A stretch of 64,000 nt of DNA from Vaginella massiliensis. Its GTDB lineage: Bacteria > Bacteroidota > Bacteroidia > Flavobacteriales > Weeksellaceae. Where the stretch lies: positions 261,238-325,237 of the forward strand of contig NZ_LT593747.1 of NCBI RefSeq assembly GCF_900089075.1, given 5' to 3'. Below, in pieces: positions 52,169 to 63,178 of this stretch (position 1 is the stretch's first letter; the number at the start of each line of letters is the position of its first letter). The notes beneath the pieces are model-generated. The model was not told where the DNA came from and ran no database searches. It saw only the letters and a list, made by a program, of their open reading frames with translations. The position numbers were made by a program, and so were the translations under genes.

Positions 52169-53866
52169 TTATAAAGATTCTGAATATAAAAAACTTGTTT
52201 TGAACTGTTTTATACAACCAAATTCAGCTTGCGTGCGACCATCATATTTTACGATCATCAAGTTTTTTTCTCGACGAATGCGTTTGCTTTCCTTCCAATA
52301 ATTCCAGTCAAAATCAATCGGAATTGCATGGTATCTAAAATTTTTATCCAATCTATACTCCGAAACCAAGCGCTTTACCTCAACTTTAGACAGCATCATA
52401 CCTTGAATGGATGAGGGAATTGTTTTTGGAAAAATCGCATAGTCAATCACCGTCATATTGTGCAAGACAGGATCATCGAATGTAGAAATATAGTCGAACA
52501 AAGCATCATAAATTTGTGCAAGCGAATGCTTGTGTTCGTGATACTTTTGAGTGAAATATTGTCCTAACCCCATCAAAAAATCGAAAATTGAATGATGCAA
52601 TGCAATATATGTCAGTGTATTGACGGCTCTAGGCTTATTCCAATAGACTTCTAATGCAACCTCTAGTTTAGAAATGTCATCCAATTCTTTTTTGCTCAAA
52701 AAATCGCTTTTTATGATCTGATAGGGTGGATTTGGATCGAATTCGTAACCGTAGTTTTCATATTTTTTGCGAACAGGAGTTCCTTTCAAAAATTTCAAAA
52801 AACCCAGTTGTAATTCGGGTGGAAAAAGTTTGAAAGTTTCTTCGAAACTATATTTCAAATCCGACATATATTCCAAAGGCAAACCCACAATCAAATCAAG
52901 ATGCATTTCGATTTTATCTTGCAATTGCCGAATAACGTGTGCTGTTTTTTCGAAATTTTGTTTTCGACTTACCTCTAAATTACTCGCTTGATTTACGGTT
53001 TGAATGCCAATTTCGAATCTAAATAAACCTTTTGGAACTTTTTGATTGATAAAATCAATAATTTCTGGATGAACAATATCTGCTGTAATTTCGAATTGAA
53101 AAACATTTTCAGGCCGGTGATGATCTAAAATGAATTGAAATAATTCTAGTGTAAAAGCCTTTTTCACATTGAATGTTCGATCTAGAAACTTAATTGTTTT
53201 GCCATGTTGCATCAAATACAACAAATTCGATTTTATGGTATGCATGGGTAAATATCGAACTTTGTTGTCGAGGCTAGCCAAACAAAACTCGCATTTATAG
53301 GGACATCCGCGGCTGGTTTCGATATAGCAGACTTTGTGTTTCAGATTCTTAGGGTCATCATATTGGTAAGGATTTCGATTCTCTAAAAGGTTGATGTCGA
53401 ATTGCAGGTGTGCTTTGTTGAATTTCACCTCGTTGTGAAGTTTGTAGACCAAATTCGGAACATTTTCCACCTGAGGATAGTGCTCTACAAATTGCTCAAA
53501 TGGTATTTCACCTTCACCAACAATGATGTAATCAACATCGTTTCGAGCAATGATTTCATCAAACTCATAACTTACTTCTGGACCTCCTAATAAAATTTTT
53601 GTTGTAGGATTCAGAGCTTTGATCTTGGTACACACCTCTAAAGTTTGCGTGATATTCCAAATATAGCAACTAAAGCAAACTACTTCATATTTAGAACAAA
53701 AACGCGCAACTTCATCAAAATCAGATTTAATTGTAAATTCTTTCCAATCGATTTTATCTTGTTCTGAATTGAGGTCGTATAGCAAGCGAATTGCTAGATT
53801 CAGATGGATGTATTTTGCATTGAGCGTGGTAAGTAAAATCGGGTGTTCCATGGGTGCAAATTTCAT
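52169..53866 (-). CDS. B12-binding domain radical SAM protein (DUF4080)
   Basis: 565 residues. The N-terminal ~140 residues form a B12-binding-type Rossmann domain (LTTLNAKYIHLNLAIRLLY; GGPEVSYEFDE; DYIIVGEGEIPFEQF). The radical SAM domain carries the CxxxCxxC cluster site SRGCPYKCEFCLAS (about 188-201), followed by VGLPLEYMSDL. The C-terminal ~190 residues correspond to the DUF4080 extension. It is an iron-sulfur, SAM-dependent enzyme of unknown substrate. The N-terminal Met could also be at 53851 (MEHPILLTT). Confidence 0.88.
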   Translation of the reverse strand: MKFAPMEHPILLTTLNAKYIHLNLAIRLLYDLNSEQDKIDWKEFTIKSDFDEVARFCSKYEVVCFSCYIWNITQTLEVCTKIKALNPTTKILLGGPEVSYEFDEIIARNDVDYIIVGEGEIPFEQFVEHYPQVENVPNLVYKLHNEVKFNKAHLQFDINLLENRNPYQYDDPKNLKHKVCYIETSRGCPYKCEFCLASLDNKVRYLPMHTIKSNLLYLMQHGKTIKFLDRTFNVKKAFTLELFQFILDHHRPENVFQFEITADIVHPEIIDFINQKVPKGLFRFEIGIQTVNQASNLEVSRKQNFEKTAHVIRQLQDKIEMHLDLIVGLPLEYMSDLKYSFEETFKLFPPELQLGFLKFLKGTPVRKKYENYGYEFDPNPPYQIIKSDFLSKKELDDISKLEVALEVYWNKPRAVNTLTYIALHHSIFDFLMGLGQYFTQKYHEHKHSLAQIYDALFDYISTFDDPVLHNMTVIDYAIFPKTIPSSIQGMMLSKVEVKRLVSEYRLDKNFRYHAIPIDFDWNYWKESKRIRREKNLMIVKYDGRTQAEFGCIKQFKTSFLYSESL

Positions 53867-53936
53867 GATTTTTTTTTATTGATTGGGATAGATAACAACA
53901 TTTTCTAAACCGTATGCAATGCCTTATCTTTGTTTC

Positions 53937-54884
53937 ATGGTTTATTCAATTTTAGATTTGGCTTACGTTATGAAGGGTGATAGCTTTCATCAAACCTTCG
54001 AGAAATCAGCCAAAGCAGCACGTTTTGCTGAAGATTTAGGCTATACACGATATTGGGTTTCTGAGCATCACAACATGCCCAATGTAATCAGTTCTGCCAC
54101 GTCGGTACTTATCGGATATTTGGCAGCACATACCCAAAAAATCAGGGTGGGTTCTGGCGGCATCATGTTGCCCAATCATACGCCTTTGGTAATTGCCGAG
54201 CAATTTGGAACTTTAGAAGCGATGTATCCCAATCGTATCGATTTGGGATTGGGGCGAGCTCCAGGTACAGATATGAAAACGGCGACCATCTTGCGAAGAG
54301 GAGAAGCTGCTTTGCATTATGATTTCGAAGCGCATATCAAAGAACTGGAAAAGTATTTTGCAACCACCAACAATCAATCCGATGTGCGGGCATTGCCTGG
54401 TGAAGGAGCAGAGGTTCCGCTCTACATTTTAGGCTCGAGTATAGACTCGGCTTTTTTGGCAGCAAAATTGGGCAGACCTTATGCTTTTGCAGGGCATTTT
54501 GCGCCATCGCAGTTTTTTACAGCCTACGAGATTTACAAAGAGCACTTTCAACCTTCTTTTCATTTAGAAAAACCTTATATAATGTTGTGTGCCAATTGTA
54601 TAGTTGCCGAGCAAGATGAAGAGGCACATTACCTTTCACGGAGCATGTTTCAGGCTTTTGCAAATATCATCAGTGATACTCGACAACCGATTTTGTCGCC
54701 AGATGAATGTGCATTGGATAATTTGGGAAGTCAACACCTAGATTTGTTGAAGAAAATGACGGCATTCACCTTTATAGGTTCACCAGAAACCGTGAAAAAT
54801 CAGCTCAAAACCTTGTTAGAAGATACAGCGATTGACGAATTTATCGTGTCGACTAATATTTTTGATCATCGGATGAAATTATAA
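53937..54884 (+). CDS. Luciferase-like (LLM-class) flavin-dependent oxidoreductase
   Basis: About 315 residues from ATG 53937 (MVYSILDLAYVMKG); an in-frame ATG at 53919 adds six residues. The TIM-barrel FMN monooxygenase pattern is clear: YTRYWVSEHHNMPNVISSATSVLIGYLA, split by turns, then IRVGSGGIMLPNHTPLVIAEQFGTLEAMYP and RIDLGLGRAPGTD. This family oxidises varied organic substrates with reduced FMN; the substrate is unknown. Confidence 0.92.
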   Translation: MVYSILDLAYVMKGDSFHQTFEKSAKAARFAEDLGYTRYWVSEHHNMPNVISSATSVLIGYLAAHTQKIRVGSGGIMLPNHTPLVIAEQFGTLEAMYPNRIDLGLGRAPGTDMKTATILRRGEAALHYDFEAHIKELEKYFATTNNQSDVRALPGEGAEVPLYILGSSIDSAFLAAKLGRPYAFAGHFAPSQFFTAYEIYKEHFQPSFHLEKPYIMLCANCIVAEQDEEAHYLSRSMFQAFANIISDTRQPILSPDECALDNLGSQHLDLLKKMTAFTFIGSPETVKNQLKTLLEDTAIDEFIVSTNIFDHRMKL

Positions 54885-54947
54885 TCATACCAACTGACGG
54901 CTGATATTTTTCGCCAATTATAAAAGTGTAGAATGACGATTAAACTT

Positions 54948-54955
54948 TATATTTG
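54948..54955 (+). promoter_or_regulatory. Probable -7 element of the prenyl synthase operon
   Basis: TATATTTG, 21 bases before the ATG at 54977, matches TAnnTTTG. It also makes the in-frame TTG at 54953 an unlikely start. Confidence 0.55.
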
Positions 54956-54976
54956 CTTTCTGTAATCAAACAAATC

Positions 54977-55948
54977 ATGCATTCAATAGAAGAATTACAT
55001 CAAATCATCAATCGATCATTTGATCGGTATACCATCAAACAAGAACCAAAAGAGTTATACGAACCGATTTCCTATATTCTAGATTTGGGAGGAAAGCGCA
55101 TTCGACCATTGATTGTACTGATGGGGAATCAAATGTTTAATGGGGACCTAGAAATGGCAATAAAACCAGCGTTGGCTGTAGAATATTTTCATAATTTCAC
55201 CTTGATGCATGACGATATTATGGATTCTGCTCCCTTGCGTAGAGGGAAAGAAACCGTACATCTCAAATACGATGTGAATTCTGCAATATTGGCAGGGGAT
55301 ACCATGCTCATCAAATCGTATGAGTTTTTGGAAGATTTGCCAGTTGGGATTTACAAACCAGTGAGCAAACTATTTACCAAAACGGCTTTGGAGTTGTGCG
55401 AAGGACAGCAGTACGACATCAATTACGAGTCGTTGAAAGACATTTCGTACGATGATTACATCAAAATGATTACAGGGAAAACCGCTGTTTTGGTTGGTTG
55501 TTGCCTCAAAATGGGCGCGCTCATTGCAAGTGCGCCAGAAGAAGAAGCCGAAAAATTGTATCAGGTCGGAATCAATTTAGGAATTGCCTTTCAGCTGAAA
55601 GATGACTATTTAGATGTTTTCGGAAAAGCGGTGAAAGTAGGTAAAAAACATGCTGGCGATATTTACGAAAACAAGAAAACCATTCTTTTTGTAACCGCAA
55701 TGCAAGAGGCTTCGCCAGAAGAACGAGATGAATTGTTGTATTGGTATAATATAAAAGCCGAAAATGTAGACAAGATTTATGCGGTAGAAAAGCTTTTCAG
55801 AAAATTGAAGGTGAATGTAGCAATTTCTAAACTGATAAAAGAATACACCGAAAAAGCCAATCAATTGATTGATGAGATCAATATTCCAGATGAGCGAAAA
55901 TTTTATTTGCGCGAGTTGAGTGCGATTTTAATCGATCGACAAGTTTAG
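54977..55948 (+). CDS. Polyprenyl diphosphate synthase
   Basis: About 323 residues. The first Asp-rich motif is DDIMDSAPLRRG with GGKRIRP upstream, and the second is KDDYLDVFG (first Asp-rich and second Asp-rich motifs of trans-isoprenyl synthases). It joins isopentenyl units to make geranylgeranyl or farnesyl diphosphate, used for quinones, carotenoids or cell-wall lipid carrier. The product length cannot be set without the residues just before the first motif being tested. Its stop is three bases before the next ATG. Confidence 0.93.
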   Translation: MHSIEELHQIINRSFDRYTIKQEPKELYEPISYILDLGGKRIRPLIVLMGNQMFNGDLEMAIKPALAVEYFHNFTLMHDDIMDSAPLRRGKETVHLKYDVNSAILAGDTMLIKSYEFLEDLPVGIYKPVSKLFTKTALELCEGQQYDINYESLKDISYDDYIKMITGKTAVLVGCCLKMGALIASAPEEEAEKLYQVGINLGIAFQLKDDYLDVFGKAVKVGKKHAGDIYENKKTILFVTAMQEASPEERDELLYWYNIKAENVDKIYAVEKLFRKLKVNVAISKLIKEYTEKANQLIDEINIPDERKFYLRELSAILIDRQV

Positions 55949-55951
55949 ACC

Positions 55952-56944
55952 ATGCAATTTCGTACCGAAGTCAAGATTCAGAAAGCGCCTTTCAGTATTC
56001 AACATCACCATAAAGTGTTGTCGATAGGATCGTGTTTTGCCGAAGAAATCGGTCAACAATTACATCAAGCTAAATTTACTGTCGAGACCAATCCGTTTGG
56101 CAATTTATTTCATCCGTATGCCATCGAGAACGCTGTGGGACGCGTACATTCTCGTATTCATTATATTGCCAACGAAATTTTCGAGTACAATCATTTGTTT
56201 TTTTCGTGGGATCATCATTCAAGTTTTAGCAATCCTTCGAAGGTCGATTGCCTTACGCATATCAATCAGACCATCGATAAATTCAATGTTTTTGCGCGCA
56301 ATGCCGATTTTTTTATCATTACCCTGGCGACATCTTGGGTGTATAAAATAAAATCAAACGGTTTAATTGTAGCGAATTGTCATAAATTTCCGCAACGAGA
56401 ATTTCAGAAATTAATCCTCACAACACAAGAAATCTACGAATCGTTGTTGCGAACAGTGAAATTGATTCTGGATATTGCGCCCAACGCAAAAATCATTTTT
56501 ACCGTAAGTCCCGTAAGGCATATAAAAGACGGAATTGTAGAGAATAATGTGAGTAAATCTCGCCTGATAAACGCTGTTTACCAATTGGTTTTGCAGTACA
56601 ACGAGTTGCATTATTTCCCGTCTTACGAAATCATGATTGATGATTTGCGAGATTATCGATTTTATAAAGAAGATATGATTCATCCCAACCAATTGGCAGT
56701 AGATTATATTTGGCAAAAATTTCAGGAGACTTGGATGGATGAAAAAACGATACAACTCAATCAGCAAATTCATAAGGTGAATTTAGCCATGAATCATCGC
56801 CCATTCAACCCCAATACGCTACAGCATCAAAGTTTTTTGTATAACACTTGCAAAGAAATGAAACGGTTGAATTCGTTTCTGAAAAGTAATAACTTCGATA
56901 ATGAAATCGAAATTTTAGAACAAAAAATAAGAAATGTTAATTGA
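55952..56944 (+). CDS. GSCFA-family protein
   Basis: 330 residues with the diagnostic GSCFA motif in LSIGSCFAEEIG near residue 25, followed by NPFGNLFHPYAIENAV and LATSWVY. The family is common in Bacteroidota and has an SGNH-hydrolase-like fold, but its substrate is unknown. Its 3' end overlaps tatD by 11 bases. Confidence 0.92.
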   Translation: MQFRTEVKIQKAPFSIQHHHKVLSIGSCFAEEIGQQLHQAKFTVETNPFGNLFHPYAIENAVGRVHSRIHYIANEIFEYNHLFFSWDHHSSFSNPSKVDCLTHINQTIDKFNVFARNADFFIITLATSWVYKIKSNGLIVANCHKFPQREFQKLILTTQEIYESLLRTVKLILDIAPNAKIIFTVSPVRHIKDGIVENNVSKSRLINAVYQLVLQYNELHYFPSYEIMIDDLRDYRFYKEDMIHPNQLAVDYIWQKFQETWMDEKTIQLNQQIHKVNLAMNHRPFNPNTLQHQSFLYNTCKEMKRLNSFLKSNNFDNEIEILEQKIRNVN

Positions 56945-57704
56945 TACCCATACGCATTTATATTCTGATCAGTTTGATGAAGATCGAGCCGAAATAATTC
57001 AGCGAGCCTTAGATGCTGGTATAGAACGATTCTATTTGCCGGCTATAGATTCTACTTATACCGAAAAAATGTTGAATTTAGCGGCTATTTATCCCGAAAA
57101 ATTGTTTCCGATGATGGGATTGCATCCAACATCTGTACATCCTGATACAGTGGAATATGAGCTGAATCATGTAAAGCATTGGTTGAATAGTAGAGAATTC
57201 AAAGCAGTGGGTGAAATTGGGATTGATTTGTATTGGGAAAAAGCTTATTTGCAAACCCAACAAGATGCATTTCTTACCCAAATCAATTGGGCAAAAGAGA
57301 AAGAATTGCCGATAGTTATTCATTGTCGAGAAGCTTTCGAAGAAATTTTCGAGGTGTTGGAACAAGCAAAAGACGATAAATTATTCGGTATTTTTCATTG
57401 TTTCACCGGAACCAAAGAAGACGCGCAACACGCCATAGATTTCAATATGCATTTGGGTATAGGCGGAGTGGTTACCTTCAAAAATGGAAAAATTGATCAG
57501 TTTCTCCACGAAATTCCTTTAGAAAAAATTGTACTCGAGACCGACAGTCCATATTTAGCACCAGTTCCGTATCGAGGAAAACGCAACGAGAGCAGTTATC
57601 TCACCAATATTGTAGATAAATTGGTCACTATTTATCGAAAAACACCTGAAGAAATTGCAACGATTACCACGCAAAACGCGCTTTCTATTTTCGAAAAAAT
57701 CTAA
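56934..57704 (+). CDS. tatD: TatD-family metal-dependent hydrolase
   Basis: 256 residues. Metal ligands are visible: [12 protein letters not shown] (His pair, residues 3-9), [10 protein letters not shown] (Glu), [11 protein letters not shown] (His), FHCFTGT (His) and ETDSPYLAP (Asp). TatD proteins are DNases/hydrolases tied to DNA repair and quality control. The ATG overlaps the 3' end of the GSCFA gene, giving translational coupling. Confidence 0.94.
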   Translation: MLIDTHTHLYSDQFDEDRAEIIQRALDAGIERFYLPAIDSTYTEKMLNLAAIYPEKLFPMMGLHPTSVHPDTVEYELNHVKHWLNSREFKAVGEIGIDLYWEKAYLQTQQDAFLTQINWAKEKELPIVIHCREAFEEIFEVLEQAKDDKLFGIFHCFTGTKEDAQHAIDFNMHLGIGGVVTFKNGKIDQFLHEIPLEKIVLETDSPYLAPVPYRGKRNESSYLTNIVDKLVTIYRKTPEEIATITTQNALSIFEKI

Positions 57705-57734
57705 CGAAGTCCTTTAACATTTTGGCAAATCCTT

Positions 57735-57742
57735 TATATTTG
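57735..57742 (+). promoter_or_regulatory. Probable -7 element for pyrH-frr
   Basis: TATATTTG 19 bases before the pyrH ATG, in the short gap after tatD. It suggests pyrH-frr has its own promoter besides readthrough. Confidence 0.45.
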
Positions 57743-57760
57743 CAAAGAAATCCTTTAAAA

Positions 57761-58471
57761 ATGAAATATAAAAGAATACTCTTAAAACTTAGTGGCGAAG
57801 CCTTGATGGGTGAATTACAATACGGTATAGACCCCAACGTACTCAAACGATATGCAGAACAAATACAAGAAGTAAGTGATTTGGGTTGTGAAGTTGCAAT
57901 CGTCATCGGAGGAGGAAACATTTTTAGAGGAGTTCAAGGCGTTGCGTCGGGCATGGATCGCGTACAAGGCGATTATATGGGGATGTTGGCAACCGTGATC
58001 AATAGCATGGCGTTACAAGGCGCTTTGGAAGATATTGGATTGAAAACCCGCTTGCAAACGGCAATTCGTATGGAGCAAATCGCAGAACCCTTCATCAAAA
58101 GACGTGCAACACGGCACTTAGAAAAAGGGCGAGTGGTAATTTTTGGAGCAGGAACAGGAAATCCATATTTCACTACCGATACCGCAGCGGTATTGCGTGC
58201 TATAGAAATCAATGCCGATGTAATTCTGAAAGGTACACGTGTTGATGGAATTTATACCGCTGATCCAGAAAAAGACCTAACAGCGAAAAAGTTCGATAAA
58301 ATTTCGTACGAAGAAGTTTATACAAAAGACCTGAAAGTAATGGATATGACCGCCTTTACTTTGAGTGATGAAAATAATTTGCCTATTATTGTATTCGATA
58401 TGAATACCAAAGGTAATTTGAAAAATTTGATATTAGGAGAAAACGTAGGTACATTGGTAACCAATAATTAA
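57761..58471 (+). CDS. pyrH: UMP kinase
   Basis: 236 residues from ATG 57761 ([17 protein letters not shown]), the normal length; an in-frame TTG at 57722 is not needed. It has the amino-acid-kinase fold with [52 protein letters not shown] and [11 protein letters not shown]. It phosphorylates UMP to UDP and is the gateway to pyrimidine triphosphates. It is followed by frr nine bases on. Confidence 0.97.
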   Translation: MKYKRILLKLSGEALMGELQYGIDPNVLKRYAEQIQEVSDLGCEVAIVIGGGNIFRGVQGVASGMDRVQGDYMGMLATVINSMALQGALEDIGLKTRLQTAIRMEQIAEPFIKRRATRHLEKGRVVIFGAGTGNPYFTTDTAAVLRAIEINADVILKGTRVDGIYTADPEKDLTAKKFDKISYEEVYTKDLKVMDMTAFTLSDENNLPIIVFDMNTKGNLKNLILGENVGTLVTNN

Positions 58472-58480
58472 ATCGCACTT

Positions 58481-59035
58481 ATGGAAGAATTAGATTTGAT
58501 CATAGATGAAGCAAAATCGCAAATGCAAAAATCATTAGACCACTTAGATGTAGCATTTGGCAAATTGCGTGCTGGTAAAGCAAATCCGGCAATGTTGAGT
58601 ACTGTAAAAGTCGACTATTATGGAAGTTTAACACCTCTAAGTCAGGTTGCAAATGTAAACACACCAGACGCCATGACTTTGAGTGTACAACCTTGGGAAA
58701 AGAATTTGATAGGGGAGATCGAAAAAGCCATCGTCAACTCTAATCTCGGTTTTGCGCCATCGAATAATGGCGATATGATCATCATCAGCATTCCACCATT
58801 GACCGAGGAACGAAGAAAAGAACTCTCTAAAATAGCAAAAGCTGATGCAGAAAATGCGAAAGTAAGCATTAGAAATGCTCGAAAAGACGCCAACAATAAT
58901 CTGAAAAATACCAAAGATATATCGGAAGATATGATTAAAGATTACGAAGGTCGCGTACAAAATCTTACCGATAAATACATCAAACTGGTAGATGAAGCTT
59001 ATGCAAAAAAAGATGCCGAAATTATGAAGGTTTAA
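58481..59035 (+). CDS. frr: Ribosome recycling factor
   Basis: 184 residues, exact family length. LRAGKANPAML, YYGSLTPLSQVANV, TLSVQPWEKNL, PPLTEERRKELSKIAK and VSIRNARKDAN are diagnostic. With EF-G it splits post-termination ribosomes. It is co-transcribed with pyrH, a conserved order. Confidence 0.98.
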   Translation: MEELDLIIDEAKSQMQKSLDHLDVAFGKLRAGKANPAMLSTVKVDYYGSLTPLSQVANVNTPDAMTLSVQPWEKNLIGEIEKAIVNSNLGFAPSNNGDMIIISIPPLTEERRKELSKIAKADAENAKVSIRNARKDANNNLKNTKDISEDMIKDYEGRVQNLTDKYIKLVDEAYAKKDAEIMKV

Positions 59036-59081
59036 TTACTTTTAATTTTAACATTCAAGCATTCGAAAATATTTGAAACCT

Positions 59082-59106
59082 AAGCAGCCATTGTGCTGCT
59101 TTTTTT
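59082..59106 (+). terminator. Terminator of pyrH-frr
   Basis: AGCAGC / GCTGCT with a CATTGT loop is followed by six T. Confidence 0.88.
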
Positions 59107-59137
59107 AGTTACTTTACAAAAAAAATTATAACCAGGA

Positions 59138-61564
59138 ATGAATAGATTTTTACTTTGTTTTGCGATTTTCATTTCTTCTTTTAGCTACAGCCAGCAAAGC
59201 ATACGCGTGTTCGACGCGTCGGATGAATTTCGGGTGGCAAAGGCAAAAATTTTGACTGTTGAGAATGAGTTGATAGGGCTTACCGATCAGCGAGGTGAAT
59301 TTGTTCTTCCAAAATACTATTCGAAACTCTTGATTTTTCAAGACGGATACGACACCCAAATCATTTCGATTGCCGAGAATCAAACCCTGATCGATGTTTT
59401 TTTAGAACCGCTATACATCGAGCTCGATGCTGTAGATTTGGTGAAAATCGATCAGAATATCAATGCTAAAAAATTGATAAATGAAGTCTTGCTCAAACAG
59501 AAGCAAAACGACGTTTCCAATGTAGAAAGCTATTTTTTCAAATCGTATACAAAATATTGGAGTGGAATCAACAAAGATTCGATACCCTATATTCAGAATC
59601 CTCAAAACTTAAGAGATTCGTTGAACAACCACTGGAAAAAAATTTTAGAAAAAAGTCATTTGTTCTTCGGCGAGCGCGCGATGGATCATAAATTTTCTAA
59701 GCGATACGGACGCAAAAACATTGTGCAATCGTCCCGTATTTCTGGATTCAATTCGCCTATTTACGAATACATGGCAATTCAGCCAGTTGCATTGCAATTC
59801 AATCAGCCAACGATAAATTTCTTTTTCAGAGATGTTCTAAACCCCGTATCTTACGAAGGTTTGGAGTATTATCGCTTTTCTATAAAAGAAAAAATCGAAT
59901 TCAACAATCGTCCGACAACCATCGTTTCGTTTATTCCAAAAAAGCGTTCCAATGAAACGCAGTTCAAAGGGTTGATGTATATCGACGACCGAACGATGGC
60001 AATTGCCAAGTTCAAAGCAGAAAATTATTTATCAGACAATATCGCAGAAATCGATGCAGATTGGCAATATCGAAATGGTTTTTGGTTTCCCAAAAAACAA
60101 AAATTTGTATTGGATGCTGGGAATTTTGGTTACAATGCCAACGCAAATATCGATGGTGCAGAAGTAGAGGAGAAGAAAGAAAAGATTTTGGTGAATATGG
60201 AAATGATTATTTCTGATCTGAAATCTCCGCTATTGTACAATCGAAAAGAGTTTGCGGGTTATGAAAACGAAATTGCTTTCTATAATATGAATGAGCCAAA
60301 GCGCGATAAGGTATTGAATGATTATCGGTATTTTCCGTTGACCGAGATTGAGCAAAATACCTATCCGGTAATGGACAGTTTGAGTGGCGACGAATACCAA
60401 AACAAAGAGCGTTTGTTGCGTTTCATATCTACAGGCGGAAAGCTGAAATTCGGTAAATTGGATGTCGATACCACGAAATTTTTCGATTTCAATAATTATG
60501 AAGGTTTGCGCCTTGGAGCAGGAATTTCGACGAACGAAAGTTGGAGCGAAGATTATAATCTGAACTCTTATTTCGGATATGGATTCAAAGACGAAGCGTT
60601 AAAATTTGGTGTCGGAGCCAACGCTTTTGTCAATAAACCTTATTCTGGTCGATTGTTTTTCAATTACGCTCAAGACGTGGCGGCAGCTGGTAGAATACCG
60701 AATATTCTATTGAGCAATTACAATCGATTCATCAATAGAACGCTTACCAATATCTACAACGACGATTATTTTTTCTATCATCGGTATACGGTAGGTTATG
60801 AGCAAGATTTGTTCAGAAATTTTACTTTCAACTTCTCTACAAATTTCGACAAACAGAGTATAAATTTCGATTATGCCTATCGAGGCAATCAGGCTTCTTA
60901 CAATTTGTTTTACACCCAATTCGGACTGCGGTGGGCGCCAAAAGACGAGTTTGTTCGCACGCCTTATGGCAAAGTAACGCTGAACAAAGGTATCTCGCAA
61001 TTTTATCTCTATGCCACCAAGTACTGGAGCATTTTTGGAGGAGATTACGATCCTTTCAAAATTCATTTCTCTTATTACGATATTTACCAAAATTATTTTG
61101 GTGAAACGCATCTCAATATCAATACAGGAAAGGTTTTTGGCGAAGTTCCAATCACAACGATGTTCGAGGTGATGGGAAATGCAAAGCATGGTGGTTTTCC
61201 AAAAAATCTACAACTTGCCGGAATTCATAATTTCGAGACGATGCATCCGGGAGAATTCTATTCGAGTGAATATTTGTCTTTTCATGTCAAACATATTTTT
61301 GGAGGTTTTGCATTGTTCCGTAAGCAAATTTTTCCGATGTTTATCTACCGCGGTGCAATCGGATATATGGTTGACAAAGAAGATCATCAAATTCTGAATT
61401 TTAACGAGCTCAACCATTTTTACCAAGAGAGTGGAATTGAGTTTAATAATCTTATTTTCAACAACTTAGGATTCGGGGCTTATTATCGTTTCGGAGCTTA
61501 TCAATATCCTGAATTCAAAGAAAACTTATTTTTGAAATTGACCTTTCGGATGAACTTGTTTTAG
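59138..61564 (+). CDS. DUF5686 outer-membrane protein with carboxypeptidase-regulatory-like domain
   Basis: 808 residues with a signal peptide (1-19, SFSYSQ). An N-terminal CarboxypepD-reg-like beta domain (about 20-95, LTDQRGEFVLPKYYSK) is followed by the DUF5686 body. The C-terminal half has alternating strands and ends in LKLTFRMNLF with a terminal aromatic residue, typical of outer-membrane barrels. The family is common in Bacteroidota and has no assigned function. It is a single gene with a terminator upstream. Confidence 0.88.
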   Translation: MNRFLLCFAIFISSFSYSQQSIRVFDASDEFRVAKAKILTVENELIGLTDQRGEFVLPKYYSKLLIFQDGYDTQIISIAENQTLIDVFLEPLYIELDAVDLVKIDQNINAKKLINEVLLKQKQNDVSNVESYFFKSYTKYWSGINKDSIPYIQNPQNLRDSLNNHWKKILEKSHLFFGERAMDHKFSKRYGRKNIVQSSRISGFNSPIYEYMAIQPVALQFNQPTINFFFRDVLNPVSYEGLEYYRFSIKEKIEFNNRPTTIVSFIPKKRSNETQFKGLMYIDDRTMAIAKFKAENYLSDNIAEIDADWQYRNGFWFPKKQKFVLDAGNFGYNANANIDGAEVEEKKEKILVNMEMIISDLKSPLLYNRKEFAGYENEIAFYNMNEPKRDKVLNDYRYFPLTEIEQNTYPVMDSLSGDEYQNKERLLRFISTGGKLKFGKLDVDTTKFFDFNNYEGLRLGAGISTNESWSEDYNLNSYFGYGFKDEALKFGVGANAFVNKPYSGRLFFNYAQDVAAAGRIPNILLSNYNRFINRTLTNIYNDDYFFYHRYTVGYEQDLFRNFTFNFSTNFDKQSINFDYAYRGNQASYNLFYTQFGLRWAPKDEFVRTPYGKVTLNKGISQFYLYATKYWSIFGGDYDPFKIHFSYYDIYQNYFGETHLNINTGKVFGEVPITTMFEVMGNAKHGGFPKNLQLAGIHNFETMHPGEFYSSEYLSFHVKHIFGGFALFRKQIFPMFIYRGAIGYMVDKEDHQILNFNELNHFYQESGIEFNNLIFNNLGFGAYYRFGAYQYPEFKENLFLKLTFRMNLF

Positions 61565-61675
61565 AATTTTCTAAAATAAAAAACAAAACAACTTCTGTAT
61601 GAATGCATTAAGAAGAAATCCAAGATTAATAATCAAAAATTATGCCTTTCATTTTTAAAGGTAAATAAAACATTA

Positions 61676-61683
61676 TAAATTTG
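61676..61683 (+). promoter_or_regulatory. Probable -7 element of asnS
   Basis: TAAATTTG, 20 bases before the asnS ATG, matches TAnnTTTG. Confidence 0.55.
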
Positions 61684-61702
61684 TGAATATATAAAACGAA
61701 TT

Positions 61703-63151
61703 ATGCAATCATACGATGTCAATACCCTATTGCAAAAAGGGAAAGATTTGGCTTTACAAAAAGTTACGGTAAACGGATGGGTTAGAGCATTCAGAAGCAA
61801 TCGGTTCATTGCGCTCAACGATGGTTCTACTCTCAAAAACATCCAAATTGTAGTCGATTTCGAAAATTTTGATGAAAATCTTATCAAACAAATTACGACA
61901 GCAGCTTCTTTGCGAGTTCAAGGAGAAGTCGTTGAAAGTCAAGGCAAAGGACAAGAAATCGAAATCATTGCAAAGGATATTAAGATTCTTGGGATAGCAA
62001 ATTCAGACGACGTACAAGAAACGATTCTACAGCCCAAAGCGCATACTTTGGAAAAACTGCGAGAGCAAGCACATTTGCGTTTCAGAACCAATTTGTTTGC
62101 GGCAATCATGCGCGTGCGTAACAGTTTGATGTTTGCGATTCACAAATTTTACAACGAAAAAGGCTTTGTATACATCAATACGCCCATCATTACAGGTTCT
62201 GATGCCGAAGGTGCAGGGGAAATGTTTCGGGTAACCAATTTGGATCTCGACCATATACCGCGGGACGAAGAAGGCAAAATAGATTTTTCTAAAGATTTCT
62301 TTGGCAAATCGACAAACCTTACCGTTTCTGGGCAATTGGAGGGCGAGGCTGCGGCGATGGGACTTGGTAAAATTTATACTTTTGGCCCAACTTTCAGAGC
62401 AGAAAATTCAAATACTACTCGCCATTTGGCTGAATTCTGGATGATTGAGCCAGAAATGGCTTTTTACGATTTGGATCAAAATATGGATTTGGCAGAAGAA
62501 TTCTTGAAATATGTTATCACTTATGCGATGGAGCATTGTAAAGATGACTTGGAATTTTTGACAGAGCGATTCGATAAAGAACAAAAACAAAAACCAGCTG
62601 AAGAACGATCAGATTTAGGTTTGATGGAACGCTTGAATTATGTTTTGAAGAATAAATTTGTTCGCCTATCTTACACAGAAGCAATCGAAATTCTAAAAGA
62701 ATCGAAGCCGAATAAAAAAGGAAAATTCAAATATCCGATCGAAGGTTGGGGAGCCGATTTACAGTCAGAACACGAGCGTTATTTGGTTGAAAAACACTTC
62801 AAAATGCCGGTAATTTTGTTCGATTATCCACAAGAGATCAAAGCATTTTATATGCGTTTGAACGATGATGGAAAAACCGTGCGTGCAATGGATGTTTTGT
62901 TCCCAGGTATAGGCGAAATCATTGGCGGTTCGCAACGAGAAGAACGCCTAGAGGTCTTGGATCAACGCATTGCACAATTCGGAATCGACCAAGAAGAAAT
63001 TTGGTGGTATCGAGACACAAGAAGATTTGGTAGCGTACCACACGCTGGGTTTGGACTTGGGTTAGAACGTCTGGTATTGTTTGTTACCGGTATGAGTAAT
63101 ATTCGCGACGTAATACCTTTTCCAAGATACCCGAAAAGTGCTGAATTTTAA
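61703..63151 (+). CDS. asnS: Asparagine--tRNA ligase
   Basis: 482 residues. The N-terminal OB fold ([20 protein letters not shown]) binds the anticodon. Class II motif 2 is [25 protein letters not shown] and motif 3 is [32 protein letters not shown] lies between. It charges tRNA-Asn. The long insert between motifs ([21 protein letters not shown]) is normal for bacterial AsnRS. It is followed 27 bases on by rpoN. Confidence 0.97.
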   Translation: MQSYDVNTLLQKGKDLALQKVTVNGWVRAFRSNRFIALNDGSTLKNIQIVVDFENFDENLIKQITTAASLRVQGEVVESQGKGQEIEIIAKDIKILGIANSDDVQETILQPKAHTLEKLREQAHLRFRTNLFAAIMRVRNSLMFAIHKFYNEKGFVYINTPIITGSDAEGAGEMFRVTNLDLDHIPRDEEGKIDFSKDFFGKSTNLTVSGQLEGEAAAMGLGKIYTFGPTFRAENSNTTRHLAEFWMIEPEMAFYDLDQNMDLAEEFLKYVITYAMEHCKDDLEFLTERFDKEQKQKPAEERSDLGLMERLNYVLKNKFVRLSYTEAIEILKESKPNKKGKFKYPIEGWGADLQSEHERYLVEKHFKMPVILFDYPQEIKAFYMRLNDDGKTVRAMDVLFPGIGEIIGGSQREERLEVLDQRIAQFGIDQEEIWWYRDTRRFGSVPHAGFGLGLERLVLFVTGMSNIRDVIPFPRYPKSAEF

Positions 63152-63178
63152 TAATTTAATTATCTTAAATTAAAGCTT